Assembly: GCA_946894095.1 (NCBI GenBank)
Contig: OX335652.1
Coordinates: 14,035,001 to 14,099,000, forward strand
From: Incurvaria masculella
Taxonomy: Eukaryota > Arthropoda > Insecta > Lepidoptera > Incurvariidae
Direction: 5' to 3'
DNA: 64,000 bases
Part shown: positions 31,861 through 43,285 of the stretch, piece by piece
Layout: each line of letters opens with the position of its first letter
Position numbering within the stretch: the stretch's first letter is position 1
Notes under the pieces: model-generated
The model's database searches: none
What the model was told of the DNA's origin: nothing
Seen by the model: the letters and a program-made list of their open reading frames with translations, nothing else
Made by a program: the position numbers and the translations under genes

Positions 31861-34800
31861 ATGTCGCCCGTGATAAAGGAAGGTACGATACTCTATTTAC
31901 CCATGTACTCATGTGATTTTTGCAAGGAAATTGCGGGTTTGGTTGACACGGGAGCAGTGAAAAGCTGCATAAACTATGAAGTGGTTAAAGGGAGACGTTT
32001 GTTTGAAATACCAGAAAACTTTACATTAAAAAGTGCTTCGAATAATTCATTGAACATTGCTGGATTTACTACCATTAATTTGCTCATCCAGAATTTAAAC
32101 TTTATATTAGAAGTGATTGTGATAAAGGACCTTCCAACAGAACTTATTTTAGGGGTAGACTTTCTCAAAGAAACAGGGGCCATGGTCGATTACTCAGGAC
32201 AGGAGATAATCCTACACAGACTAAATAAAACATTTTCTTTTAGTGAGTGTACTTTGAAGGAAGTGAATATCCCAATCGATAATAAAACCAGAAACTATTT
32301 CATTAATGCGAAACCATCGGTGGGGTATGTGTTTACCACGAGCTCAAGGAAGCCTAACACTACGTACGAAATAGGACAGAATTTAAATAAAACACAGAAG
32401 ACTATATTAAATGAGTTATTATATGAATATCGAGATAGGTTTGCGTACTCCAACGGAGACATCGGGAAAACAACCCACCATGAAGTAAAAATAAATACGG
32501 GAGATACCCTACCCATTCACAGACCACCATATAGAGTGTCAATGGCGCAAAGGGATATTATAAATACTCAGGTAGAAGAAATGTTAGGTAATAATATAAT
32601 TCGACACTCAAAGAGTGCATATTCGTCGGGGGTAGTTCTGGTAAAGAAGGGTGACGGAACCTGGCGATTTTGCGTCGATTACCGTCCTTTAAATAAGTTG
32701 ATTAAGAATGACTGTTATCCGATGCCCCGTATTGATGATTTATTGTCGTGTCTGCAGGGTGCCACTTATTTCGCATCGCTAGATTTATTAGCCGGTTATT
32801 GGCAAATACCAATCGCCGAGCAGGATAGGGAAAAGACTGCGTTCTGCACGTCTTCGGGTCTGTATGAATTTAACTTACTACCTTTTGGATTGAAAACGAG
32901 TCCATCAATTTTTCAAAGGTTGATGGATAGGGTATTAGGGGAATTAAAATATCACGGTGCGATCGTCTACTTAGACGACATCCTGGTATATGGTAAGTCA
33001 TATGAGATATTTTTAAATAATCTCCGTAACGTCTTAAATAAATTAAGGTTAGCGGGGCTAACATTAAAACCAAATAAATGTTCGTTTGGTGTCAGGGAAG
33101 TAGCTATATTAGGGCATCAGGTAAGCGCAGTAGGGATATCCCCAGCGAAAAAGAATATAGAGAAGATAGTAAACTTTCCCACTCCGAAAACAGCAAAACA
33201 GGTAAGGTCGTTCATAGGGTTAGCGTCATTCTTTAGAAAATTTATACCAAACTTTTCCAAGAAGAGTTTAGTGTTGACCGCGTTAACGCATAATAATGTT
33301 CAGTTTAGATGGGGTGAAGAAGAACAGACAGCTTTCCAGTGGCTAAAACAAGAGTTGGTGAAACCACCTTGTTTGAGTCATTTTTCCGAGGATGAAGGGG
33401 AGATTATAAGGATTGCTGTCGATGCCAGTAATGAGAGCCTTGGTGCACATGTTATGCAGGGATCAAAGCAGAATAAACCATCAGAATTTAAGACAATAGC
33501 TTTCGCGTCAAGAGGTTTAAGTTCATTAGAAAAGAAATATAACACTACAGAGAAGGAATGTTTAGCGATTATCTGGGCTTTCGATTATTTTAAACATTTT
33601 ACGTGGGGTAGGAAAATTCAGGTGGTCACAGACCATAGAGCTTTGTGTTGGTTGCAGTCGTGTAAGGATATGAATAGACGGTTAGCTGGTTGGTCTCTTA
33701 AATTACAAGATGTGGAAATGGAAATTATCCATCGTCCAGGGAAGGAAAACCTCGTAGCGGACGCCTTATCTAGAATCCAATATACGGAGGAGGAACAAGA
33801 GGTAGGAAACGTGGAGATTCCAACTTACTTTATAAAACCTCAAGGAAAACCACATCAGGATAGCTATATATTACGTAATCATTCCTTATCCGTAGATCAA
33901 TTAAATGATCATTTCTGTGCCGCCATAATAAAGAAAGTACAGGACCATCATAGCAACGCATTCAAGGGTTACTTTATGGATCAGGGTATTTTAAAGAAAA
34001 GGGTCAAAGTAACCAGCGGGGAACACATTTTAATAGTGCTTCCACAAATAAGGGTAAACAATATTCTGAAAGAGGCTCATGATGAAGCCTTAACAGGAGG
34101 TCATTTAGGGTTAGCTAAATCCTTAGGAAAGATTAGCTCAAAATATTATTTCCCAGGTTTAGCAAAACAGGTAGAGTCCTACGTCAAGACGTGCAAAATA
34201 TGTCAGGAGAAGAAACATCGTTCAGGCAAACCACTCGGTGAACTGATTAACATACCAGTGGCCGGAATTTTCGATAAAATAGGTATCGACATAATAGGGC
34301 CTCTGCCGAAATCAAATACGGGAAATAGGTATATAATTACCGCGATCGACTATTTATCAAAATGGGCTGAGACGAAACCCTTAGAGAAAGCGACAGCAGA
34401 ATCGGTAGCTAACTTCTTGATAGAAAATATATTTTGTAGGCATGGAGTAGTAAAGGAGATAATATCAGATAGAGGCTCCGTTTTCACTTCAAAGTTAGTC
34501 AAGAACGTACTCGAATTGTTGAATTCGCATTCTATTCTGACTACGGCTTTCCATCCACAAGGAAATGGCCTTTGCGAGCGTTTTAATGGTACCCTGGTAC
34601 AGGCACTCTCGATGTATGTAAGACAGGATCAGCGAGACTGGGATATATATGTACCTTTGGTAACGTTTGCCTACAATACAGCTGATCAATCTTCAACACA
34701 TATTTCCCCTTTCTTGCTCGTCTATGGTCGTCAACCCCTATTCCCATCTGATTTTTCGAGTAATGCTACAAAATTAACATTAACAGAGAAAATTGAATTC

Positions 34801-35100
34801 ATCGAAAAGTTAAAACAACAAGCTAAAGCAAATATCACAAAAAGTCAGAAGGCACAGAAGAAAACCTTTGATAGGAAAAGACAGTCGATGCTTTTCGAAC
34901 CGGGACAATTGGTCTTAGTTCAGAACCCATGTAAAATCATTGGGAAAAAGACCAAACTGGCACGCATGTACGAAGGTCCTTATAGAATCACAGCTCGATT
35001 ATCTCCAGTGAATTACAAAATAAAAAGTCTAAATGATAAGCTGAAATTCGAACAAAATATTCACATGAATAGAATGAAACCTTTTTACATTCGTGCGTAA
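31861..35100 (+). CDS. pol: Pol polyprotein (protease, reverse transcriptase, RNase H, integrase)
   Basis: 1079 residues from the first Met; the frame is open back to 31756. Domains in order: aspartic protease with DTGA at 29-32 and ILGVDF at 96-101; reverse transcriptase (about 220-400) with D308 and YLDD at 370-373; RNase H (about 510-640) with D521, E564/E566, D591 and D634; integrase zinc domain H740, H748, C778, C781; integrase core D810, D870, E906; and a GPY motif at 1039-1041. No chromodomain follows. All catalytic residues expected of the family are present, and there is no stop or frameshift. The product copies element RNA into DNA and inserts it. It is probably made as a Gag-Pol fusion or by reinitiation. 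Confidence 0.96.
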   Translation: MSPVIKEGTILYLPMYSCDFCKEIAGLVDTGAVKSCINYEVVKGRRLFEIPENFTLKSASNNSLNIAGFTTINLLIQNLNFILEVIVIKDLPTELILGVDFLKETGAMVDYSGQEIILHRLNKTFSFSECTLKEVNIPIDNKTRNYFINAKPSVGYVFTTSSRKPNTTYEIGQNLNKTQKTILNELLYEYRDRFAYSNGDIGKTTHHEVKINTGDTLPIHRPPYRVSMAQRDIINTQVEEMLGNNIIRHSKSAYSSGVVLVKKGDGTWRFCVDYRPLNKLIKNDCYPMPRIDDLLSCLQGATYFASLDLLAGYWQIPIAEQDREKTAFCTSSGLYEFNLLPFGLKTSPSIFQRLMDRVLGELKYHGAIVYLDDILVYGKSYEIFLNNLRNVLNKLRLAGLTLKPNKCSFGVREVAILGHQVSAVGISPAKKNIEKIVNFPTPKTAKQVRSFIGLASFFRKFIPNFSKKSLVLTALTHNNVQFRWGEEEQTAFQWLKQELVKPPCLSHFSEDEGEIIRIAVDASNESLGAHVMQGSKQNKPSEFKTIAFASRGLSSLEKKYNTTEKECLAIIWAFDYFKHFTWGRKIQVVTDHRALCWLQSCKDMNRRLAGWSLKLQDVEMEIIHRPGKENLVADALSRIQYTEEEQEVGNVEIPTYFIKPQGKPHQDSYILRNHSLSVDQLNDHFCAAIIKKVQDHHSNAFKGYFMDQGILKKRVKVTSGEHILIVLPQIRVNNILKEAHDEALTGGHLGLAKSLGKISSKYYFPGLAKQVESYVKTCKICQEKKHRSGKPLGELINIPVAGIFDKIGIDIIGPLPKSNTGNRYIITAIDYLSKWAETKPLEKATAESVANFLIENIFCRHGVVKEIISDRGSVFTSKLVKNVLELLNSHSILTTAFHPQGNGLCERFNGTLVQALSMYVRQDQRDWDIYVPLVTFAYNTADQSSTHISPFLLVYGRQPLFPSDFSSNATKLTLTEKIEFIEKLKQQAKANITKSQKAQKKTFDRKRQSMLFEPGQLVLVQNPCKIIGKKTKLARMYEGPYRITARLSPVNYKIKSLNDKLKFEQNIHMNRMKPFYIRA

Positions 35101-36927
35101 CTGATACCAATAATCCTTTTTTTTTACCATGTCTTGATTCTAATAATATGTCATGTGCATATATTAGTAGTTAGATCTTTATTTTGTTGTACAATCACCG
35201 CACTCGTAGTATGTACTTATGTTATTTTACTTTAGTATAATAGGGTAGGGTCAAGTAAAGAGCCATTCCCAAAATTCAAAAATATCCATTTGGTCTTAAC
35301 CGTGACATATTTGGAATAATTCTGAATGCGAATAAATCTAGGCTAGTAATTATTTTGAATCTGTTCCTGTTAGGAATATATTATAATTTTATTTGATTGC
35401 CTATTATTTTTACTGATTAAGTTTGTGTGTACGAGAAGGGTCTCAAGTATATAAGTTTGTAGAATTGTTGAATTATTTTAATTTCATGGTCTACTCAGAG
35501 CATTTTATTCTTGGAGTAAATAACGATGGGGTCGATGTGCGGTAACTTCCGGTTAGAATTTGCAACGTACTAGGGTCTATTTTATCTAATTTCATCTGAC
35601 TGAAATGTATAGATATATTGATTCGATTATGTTCATATTCATATTTAGTTTTCTCTGAAGAAAACATAGATAACTTCGGTAGCACACCCAGGTGTAGGCG
35701 AAAACCTTCGTATCCAATAATATTGCATTCAGAATGTTCGAAATGAAAGGTATCATCTCATTTATTAAATATCTTTTTCACTCTTTGTATTACCTTTCTT
35801 TAGCATAATATTATCCTAATTTGGTTGTCATCCATGGATGATTTTTGTACTTAAAATAATTATGTTTGTACCATAGCTATAATCATACATATTTTTTAAT
35901 TATAACTCTAGTAATAACTCTAGATAACATAACATAAGTATGTTTTCCTTTGATTTCATCCGTAACTTTAAATAATATTCTAGTGAAATAGACCAAATTT
36001 TATTTAATTCAATATTATTAATTGATTTATTTGTAATATTTTGGCTTATGTGCCATCGTCCATACCTGATTAGGTTTATCATATTAGTTAAATAAATAGA
36101 ATAATTTTACGTAAGTACATGTATTCTATTAAGTAGTATCATCTTAGTAAATAGACAAAGGACTCGTAAGACTTAGTCTAATATGTTGTTGTGTGATGAC
36201 ATCGAGTTTGGAACGCGCTACCCTCCGATGCTGGGTGCTGAGCTTCAAAAGCACGCTGGTCCTCGGCGTTCGCTCGGTCGTCTTCGAGTCGGCGGCTGGG
36301 AGCGTCTTCAGGCTGGAGTCATGCACTCATCAACCAACCGGAAAAAAATCGGGACGAAGCAAACAGGACGAAGCAAATGTTTAAGGAGCCCGTATGGCTC
36401 TAGCTTTCTATCTCAGGCCTATAAAAGATTATGTTTAACTATGTAGAATAATTTATGTTGTGGGTTGTGAAGTTTAAAATAATTCATGTTACAAAGTGAC
36501 GTATGACAACCTGTCAAACGTCTAGTCTGTCCGGCCAGCGGCCAGTCTCAGAAGACAGCATACAATGATCCATAGAGTTTCAAGTCTTCTGTCACAGAGT
36601 TGATAGTAAGTAACGGCCACACAAGGCAATTACTTCATAGGTCTGTAAGGAGTCATAGAGTATAGAGTATATATTATAAATTGTTACTAGCTTCTTGCGA
36701 GCAGATCTAGTGATCGTTTTCTATAAATATAAATGTCTGTCTGCTCGACTGTCAGGTCAAGGATTCTGACTGAGATTTTGACGAGGTTTTACTCGGTCAA
36801 ACTGTGTTCACAAATGAATATGGGACACAGGGCCCCACTCGGGCAGTTCTTGAAATTAGTTAGCAAATACTCCTCGAAGTTTTGGGACCTCAGAACTAAA
36901 CTTGGTGGAACATAAACTAATTTGTAA
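35101..36927 (+). other. Long non-coding 3' segment inside the LTR retrotransposon
   Basis: About 1.8 kb between the pol stop and the purine tract, much longer than needed for a 3' UTR. Mostly AT-rich to 36170. A GC-richer part follows (36180-36400), with two overlapping short frames (87 and 63 codons) that show no known domain. A near-perfect hairpin lies at 36498-36522 (GACGTATGACA, loop ACC, TGTCAAACGTC; one A-A mismatch). No env-like protein with signal peptide and membrane anchor is visible. Confidence 0.6.
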
Positions 36928-36940
36928 AGATAGGGAAGGG
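36928..36940 (+). promoter_or_regulatory. Polypurine tract
   Basis: AGATAGGGAAGGG directly before the 3' LTR, the expected place and composition for the plus-strand DNA primer. Confidence 0.8.
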
Positions 36941-37140
36941 TGTCATGCCAGGCCATGCACATAAAAATAAAATAGAATAGTTTAAAAAAAATGACAGTTC
37001 CGTGTTCGAAGAGAGACTAGAAAAAGCGGATCGGAGAGAGTTTTGTTTTTAGAAAATAATTTTGCCAAATAAAGTTCTGGTTCCCGATGATCTGGATTTT
37101 CACTGAGCTACGCCACCCCCGAGCACGCCAAGACGTGACA
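36941..37140 (+). repeat. 3' LTR
   Basis: Base-for-base identical by eye to the 5' LTR over 200 bp, with AATAAA at 37068-37073. Confidence 0.95.
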
Positions 37141-37145
37141 AAAAC

Positions 37146-38187
37146 TCACTACTAAAAGGTAAGAAACAAGGTAGGTGCTCTTTGATAAAACCAATAAAAC
37201 GATGATGTCAAACAGCACCTACTTTTTTCTTCCCTTGACTCGGGTCATAGTTTCTTAAACTTTTTTTTTATAAATTTCTCACCAGAACTTCATTAGTTTG
37301 AACATACAATTAATATTATCATCGCACGAGCGGTTAAAAATAAATCTCAACTAATCGATTAGGCTCTGGCGAGCGTAGACAAATGATTATGCTAATACTA
37401 GCGGTACAGTACTATGTGAAGAATCTTCTAACACATATAACTCATTATTGTATGTTTATACACATTGTCGGGTAGTATTCAACATGGCGGACTAGGAGAT
37501 ATCGTCTATGATCAATCAAACGTCTCATTGCTAAACCAGTTCCGAATCGACGAAGACTACAGGCAAATTTGTACTTTAATCCGTTAGATTTGAGACCACA
37601 AAGTAACTATTTCCATTCTGTGTTTGAGACATCTACACAGAGATGATCTTGTACGATTGCACTGGTAAACAGAATCAGAAACCGCTGGATTAGGGTTGGG
37701 TATGAATTGCAGTTCGTGAAACTTAGGATGTTTCGATATTGAATGAACCTCTTTAAGTCTTGACCGACCAGCACATGGTTCACAACGTAACATTTCGAAT
37801 TCATTATGTTAATTGTATGATAAAGTAATGTTTATAAGTACATTTGTCAAGAAATACATCAAACATATCAGCTACGATCAATAAACTATCAATCAGGGGG
37901 CTTGGGAGTGTGATGCGCGGATAGCCGAGTACAATGAGAATCGAGTGAGCGGTGTCGGAGATCTTCTCGTCTTTTGTGATTGTTGGACGTTATGAATGAT
38001 CTTCGACTCGTGTCTTGTTTGCTGCTTCTTAGAAATTAGCTTTCTCTGTTTTCGACGCATCGATATTGTTCTATTTGCGTAGTCACGGAAGAATGATGGA
38101 ATGATACGTTATTATATTGCGTAGGGATTATGCAATTCTTATTAAACGGACGCTTCAATTCGTAACATTGACTGACGAGCTAGATTA
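37146..38187. other. AT-rich intergenic DNA, nothing recognised
   Basis: No coding frame of note and no recognisable repeat. The short frames on the minus strand near 37.6-37.8 kb overlap in two phases and show no motif. Confidence 0.3.
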
Positions 38188-38376
38188 TTTTTTATGCAAC
38201 CTGACATAGATGGCTAATACAACACAACTACCGTTATGATATTAGCCCAATATCCCCGAAGGAATTATGACCTTCCCTTTATGAGCACGGCTACATTGAA
38301 CTGGGTGGAAAAACGGAACATTTTTCATTGCCGTTTCGACCATCTTTTCATCTAATGCAATGGTACAATTCCGGTC
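38188..38376 (-). repeat. SINE family B, 3' half, reversed
   Basis: TTTTTTATGCAACCTGACAT to TCTAATGCAATGGTACAATT, following the reversed family B order; the head is absent. Confidence 0.7.
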
Positions 38377-39021
38377 CTATAATCGACCGGGAGATGACGT
38401 AGTACATTACTCGTAGTAGCTCTATAGACCCATTAACAAGTGTCTGGCATGCATAAGGTTGATACAATTTAATAATAATAATAACCGAACATCATATTTG
38501 CTTATAGTTATTGCATTAAGTTATTTTTCGTTTGCTTATATTAGGCACAAGTAAGTACCTCAAACTTATGTAAGGCTAGAATTCGAAACGTCATTAACGT
38601 TAAAATACTTGAGTGTGAGATTACAGCCAGTACGGGTCTTTGAGTGTATGCAACTGTAATAAAATCTGCTATTTGTTAAGATAAGAAATGTTTTAAATTA
38701 TCCATCCTAGGCTAATGATAAAATATGACAAATCCGAGTGCAGTGTACTGTCAATGTGTTTGATGATGAATAAACAATAAACAACAATTGAATAAACTTA
38801 GTTTTTAGTAATTGAATAGTTAGTAGAACTTGGCTATAAATACATCTCCTTAAAATGTTGTTCATTGCAAATGTGAGAACAAAATGATTTTATTTCCTAC
38901 CAACAACTCGAAATATGTTCTCTATCGACTGCACTAATTCCGAAAAATGTCTTCCGTAAGTTCTAAAAGTTCAGGGATAACAAATTTCAGATTTCATAAC
39001 GAATTATAGCTACACTATAAT

Positions 39022-39520
39022 GTAAATATACTTTTTCGTACTAAGCAGGTAATGAAAATGAAATGAAAATGATGAAAATGAAAATGTTTATTATTGATAA
39101 TGCTTACAATTACAATTAGATAAAGCTTATACTTACTTAATTTCTAAATTGTATTCTATACTAAGTTATAAGTGTAAAGAATGAAAATCAAATTATCTTA
39201 TGTAACGAAAACATTATGAAGGTAACAAATAACTTAAAAATTAGTAGCTAAAGTAAGATAATTAAAATAAATAAACAGCATATATCAACAAAAGGACCAA
39301 ACACAGCTGTGACTAGGTACGTCGCTCCTACAGTCCCTCCTCCCGTAATGAATGCCTCCTACTAACACAGTGTTTAAGATTATACCTACATAATTATATT
39401 CAACACTTTCTTCAATTAATTCGTGCTTGCTTCACATACTTCTTCATCGATTCATCATTCAATCATTCATTCATACATCTTCGTCGATTATACATACATA
39501 CATGTCACATTCCTTACACT
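39022..39520. repeat. Family D element, long version
   Basis: Bounded by TATACTTTTTCGTACTAAGC and CGATTATACATACATACATG. The interior holds GAAAATG simple repeats (39055-39085) and GGTACGTCGCTCC near 39315. The edges match the hairpin element at 29.3-29.5 kb. Confidence 0.4.
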
Positions 39521-40334
39521 ATAATGGTTTAAATAAAACTTTTAACTTATCAGACATTATTCGATCATAGTGGAGTAAACAATTTTAAGGAGTTTATCAT
39601 TTTGGCATTAGCACCAGTCGGTCCGCGAGCTTGGGTAATTAATGATCTGTCCGCTTAAATGTAGGCATCAATAGATTAATGACTCTCAGATAGTCGGCTC
39701 GAGGGAAGATAATGTATCAGTGTAAGGTGCTATCAATTTTCCGCAACGTACTTGGCTACTGCCTTTGATAATGTGGGCCAATTTCTCGGGTGGGTTTGTC
39801 GGAGAACAATTCAATATCAAGCGTTTGTAACTGAATATTTGGTTTCTAAAAATTTATGTCAAGCAGGAGGCTTACCTTGGTAAATTTACTCACCCGGTAA
39901 TTGGAAAGTGAGTTATTCAATCTGATGTTTAGTTGCACTTCGTGCCAAGCTAACTGGGAAAGGACAATGGCCAAAATAAAACTGGAGGCGAAGTTGCGAT
40001 TTGGAAGTAATAGGAAAATATGAAGGTGGTTTGAAGTTTAAATTAGTAAAAGACATTTACCTGTTTAAGCTAGTTCTAGAAGATCGGGATTAGAAAGAAA
40101 GAAATGGTTGCATTTTGACTTCCCATTTTGCTAAGCGAACATCACATCAGCATATCACAGACACATGGATGATTATTACACATGACCCTTCTATTTTGCG
40201 CATCATATTTATCATCGTCGGTTACCTGTAATAATGTAACAATAAATGGCTGTTAAGTTTCTCTAATAAATAAATAATAGAGATGGAAGTTTAATGGTTG
40301 ATTTTTCTCCTGACGGCGCCATCTGTGATATGAT
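39521..40334. other. Intergenic DNA, nothing recognised
   Basis: No coding frame, RNA gene or family landmark. Confidence 0.3.
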
Positions 40335-40517
40335 TTTTTTTTTTTATGCGACCTGACATGGATGGCTAATACCACACAACTACCGTTATGGTATTAGCCC
40401 AATACACCACATTCTCGAAGGAATTAGGTGCCATGCCAGGACCTTCCCTTATGAGCACGGCTACATTGAACTGGATGGAAAACACGGACAATTTTTCATT
40501 GCCGCTTCGACCATCTT
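40335..40517 (-). repeat. SINE family B, 3' half, reversed, well preserved
   Basis: T-run, then ATGCGACCTGACATGGATGG, ACCACACAACTACCGTTATG, GGTGCCATGCCAGGACCTTC and TTGCCGCTTCGACCATCTT. Truncated where the tRNA-like half should begin, as expected for 5'-truncated retroposition. Confidence 0.75.
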
Positions 40518-40827
40518 GTCGATATGACTAACTTTTTAAAATTATTTTTAAAATTAAAGCTTGGCAATTACTGTCTGCCAGTTTAATGTATAGCTAGAGT
40601 TCCCTGCCATAAAATAGAGTTGACATTATTGATCAAAAAATGTCTAAATATGTGAAACAGAACCGCGTTATTTATTGTATTACCATACTTTGCATTTCAG
40701 TAGGTTGCTAAATTATTGGAGATAACAATAGCATTTTGTGTTTTTCATGTTGAATGTGTTTGAACTTGAAAATAGCATGGTTTTGATGGATATTCCTTCA
40801 ATGTTTTCATTTATTCAGTCCGAAACG

Positions 40828-41015
40828 ACACTGAGGCGAGCGGAGCCGGGTACCTCAGTTAGCATTTTCATAAATTATAGCCTATATGTTATTCTGGTGT
40901 ATAATCTATAATATTGTAAAGTTTAATCTAACTCTGTTCAGTAGTTGTTTCGTGAAAGAGTAACAAACATCCATCCATACTCACAAACTTACGCGTTTAT
41001 AATTATATATATTAG
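40828..41015 (+). repeat. LINE-type 3' end
   Basis: GGCGAGCGGAGCCGGGTACC, GTTCAGTAGTTGTTTCGTGA, AAGAGTAACAAACATCCATC and CAAACTTACGCGTTTATAAT follow the order I know from the 3' end of a widespread insect LINE, probably RTE-like. Family name not asserted. A shorter scrap of the same motif is at 59312-59350. Confidence 0.5.
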
Positions 41016-41040
41016 TATAATTATATAATTATATAGGATA

Positions 41041-43079
41041 TTAGTTTGGACATATTGAGTTTAACATGGTAGTTTTTGATATGTTCAGGTCTTCGGACAC
41101 GTTTCCAAGGAAATCTAGCAAAGTTAAGACATTTTTAATACGCACCAAAAATTTCCAATGGAAAATAGAACCTATTCAAGGGGTTTACAAATAAGTTATT
41201 CACAACATCAAATGTCCAAAATAACCGAAATCGCGCCTTGAAAAAGGTCGCCAGTAAATAGGCCGCAAATCAGAGAAAATTGTCTCCAAAATGGCAAACG
41301 GTCGATTAAATTATCCTTACTAAAAACAGTTGGGTTGATACGATTTGTAAAGAGTTTAAATGTAGCGTTAAGAAATGGTATCAGAAACTATGGACATATC
41401 AATATCATGCAAGAATAAATATGGGTGAAGCATGCAGCAACAAACAAGGGTAATTAGGTCTACAGCAATACTTAACTTAACATAGAAGTCAAGTATAATT
41501 CAATCATATCTAAATCAATTAGATAGGGTTGCTACGCTGAGAAATGGTTAAACAAAAATAGACCGAAATCAAAAACTTAGAAATTAAATATCTTCGAAAA
41601 GTTTTTTATAGCTTAAAAGTATATACCCGGAAATATTTTATGAAAAATAACCGGAAAAATAACACCCATATGTCATGATGATAGAAAATATCTCCCGAAG
41701 TAAACGAATTAATACCCCTACCCCAGCACATACCTACTTACATACTTGTGAACAAATAAATAGAACATTAAGAAAGTAAATATATGAGCCAAGATGCAGA
41801 GAACCCTAGCGGTTGATTCATATTGATGTGCAACAAGTCCTGGATGGTCCATTTGCTTTAGGTATTGATTGATATAAATGGATGTCGTGTTGTCAGATGC
41901 TCATTAATTTACTAGAGCTGGTCCTATGGCCCAGTTTTCTTTTCCTTATTTATCCTCGGCAACATTGGCAACAACATTTACTCAATATGTAAGCGCATCG
42001 ACTTAATAGTGTAGATTCGATCCTGACAGATTACTTTTTTTATTTAAGTTAACATTAAGGTAAATATTCTAAAATACTAGCCAATGTAATTTCTCGCAAA
42101 ACGTAGTTTTTACCAGCGAGGACTTTTACCACCTTCAGTTGTTTATGCTCATGGAGACAAAGTTTGCCAAGACACCGCAAATAAATTAGTTAAGTATGCC
42201 GATTATAAACTACTTATTCCAATATAGTACGATTCGTCTTCTAGCGATGGAACGGTTTTCGTTTATTTATATTCCATTTTCCACAATAATGTTTAAGAAT
42301 ATTTATCTATTTCTGAACTTTTTTTTACTAAAGTTGAAATAATTGTTTAAAAGATTACTTACTTTTATTTTATGAGACATGTCTTTTAAAAGTTCCAATG
42401 TTAATAATACGAAAGAGCAATTATGAGCCTTGAGTCCTTTCGGACTTTCTGAGATATTTTACTAGATTTTCTTATATTTGTCTCAAGAGTCTTGTCTATA
42501 TGTGTCAATATGTGTCTTGAGTCAAGACACATATTTTTTTAAGGGACGACTACTCGCCCTAGAACGCACTTGTGAGATTAAAATATTTATTTGTCCAGGA
42601 AATTAAATATCCTTTAATGGGATTTAATCTTAGATCTTCGATTTGTCTCCGCCAGAGGAAAAGATACGGAATAACTTCCGCAAATCTGTGAAAGAATTCG
42701 GTTCGTTGAAATAGCACCATTCTTCAAAGCAGACAGCAATAACAAGTAAAAATTGTGTGTGACTGAATATTTTTTAACTGTTTGTATATTAAATTATTTA
42801 CATTCAATGATAAATTGGTTAAAACAACACATTGACAGTGTATGTATATTATTTGACGTAGATACAGATCGGCGGGGCAGCCGCCATTTTGTTCTGTACC
42901 TATTTGTTAAAAGTATTATATTTGTTCACATCACTAAATGCATAACATATTTCTAAGCTAATTATTTCTCAGAACGCATTGGTGGTGATTGTATAATTTT
43001 TTTCTTGAATACTAGAAAAATCCCAATAAGTTTATTAAAAATCAACGCTTTCCTTTTGTTAGCCGTATAAGATAACATT
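41041..43079. other. AT-rich intergenic DNA
   Basis: No supported gene. A 29-base near-perfect palindrome is at 42507-42535 (arms AATATGTGTCTTGA and TCAAGACACATATT around a central G). Confidence 0.35.
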
Positions 43080-43285
43080 ACAAGATTACTTCCTTATAAG
43101 CGACACTATTGACTACTGTAAACGAGTTCAATTCCCGTCTAAAATAACATAAAAAAAATCTAACTAGTTTTTTATCAAAATCAGCCTCTGGACTCCTATG
43201 AGTGTTTTGCCCTAATTCTTATAGTTTCGGATTTGGCCCTGAAGGCACACTCGAAAAATGTGCCCTGTATCTTTGTATCTTATGA
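43080..43285 (+). repeat. Dispersed repeat family E
   Basis: GCGACACTATTGACTACTGT, GGACTCCTATGAGTGTTTTG, TAGTTTCGGATTTGGCCCTG, AAGGCACACTCGAAAAATG. Matches the copies at 4.7-5.2 kb. Confidence 0.5.

Larger units (their letters stand above)
30585..37140 (+). mobile_element. Complete Ty3/Gypsy-class LTR retrotransposon, 6556 bp
   Basis: Two 200-bp LTRs, identical by eye, begin TGTCA and end TGACA. The same pentamer AAAAC lies directly outside both (30580-30584 and 37141-37145), a target-site duplication of the expected size. Inside, in order: a leader of about 300 bp, gag, pol (protease, reverse transcriptase, RNase H, integrase, the Ty3/Gypsy order), about 1.84 kb without a coding frame of note, a purine tract and the 3' LTR. 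No env-like frame is present. Identical LTRs and intact frames mean the insertion is recent on an evolutionary scale. Lineage within Ty3/Gypsy was not resolved. Confidence 0.95.

Noticed and set aside
35101..36927. A third, env-like gene in the LTR retrotransposon
   Set aside because: No frame long enough, and no signal peptide or membrane anchor on the plus strand; only short frames in a partly GC-richer patch.
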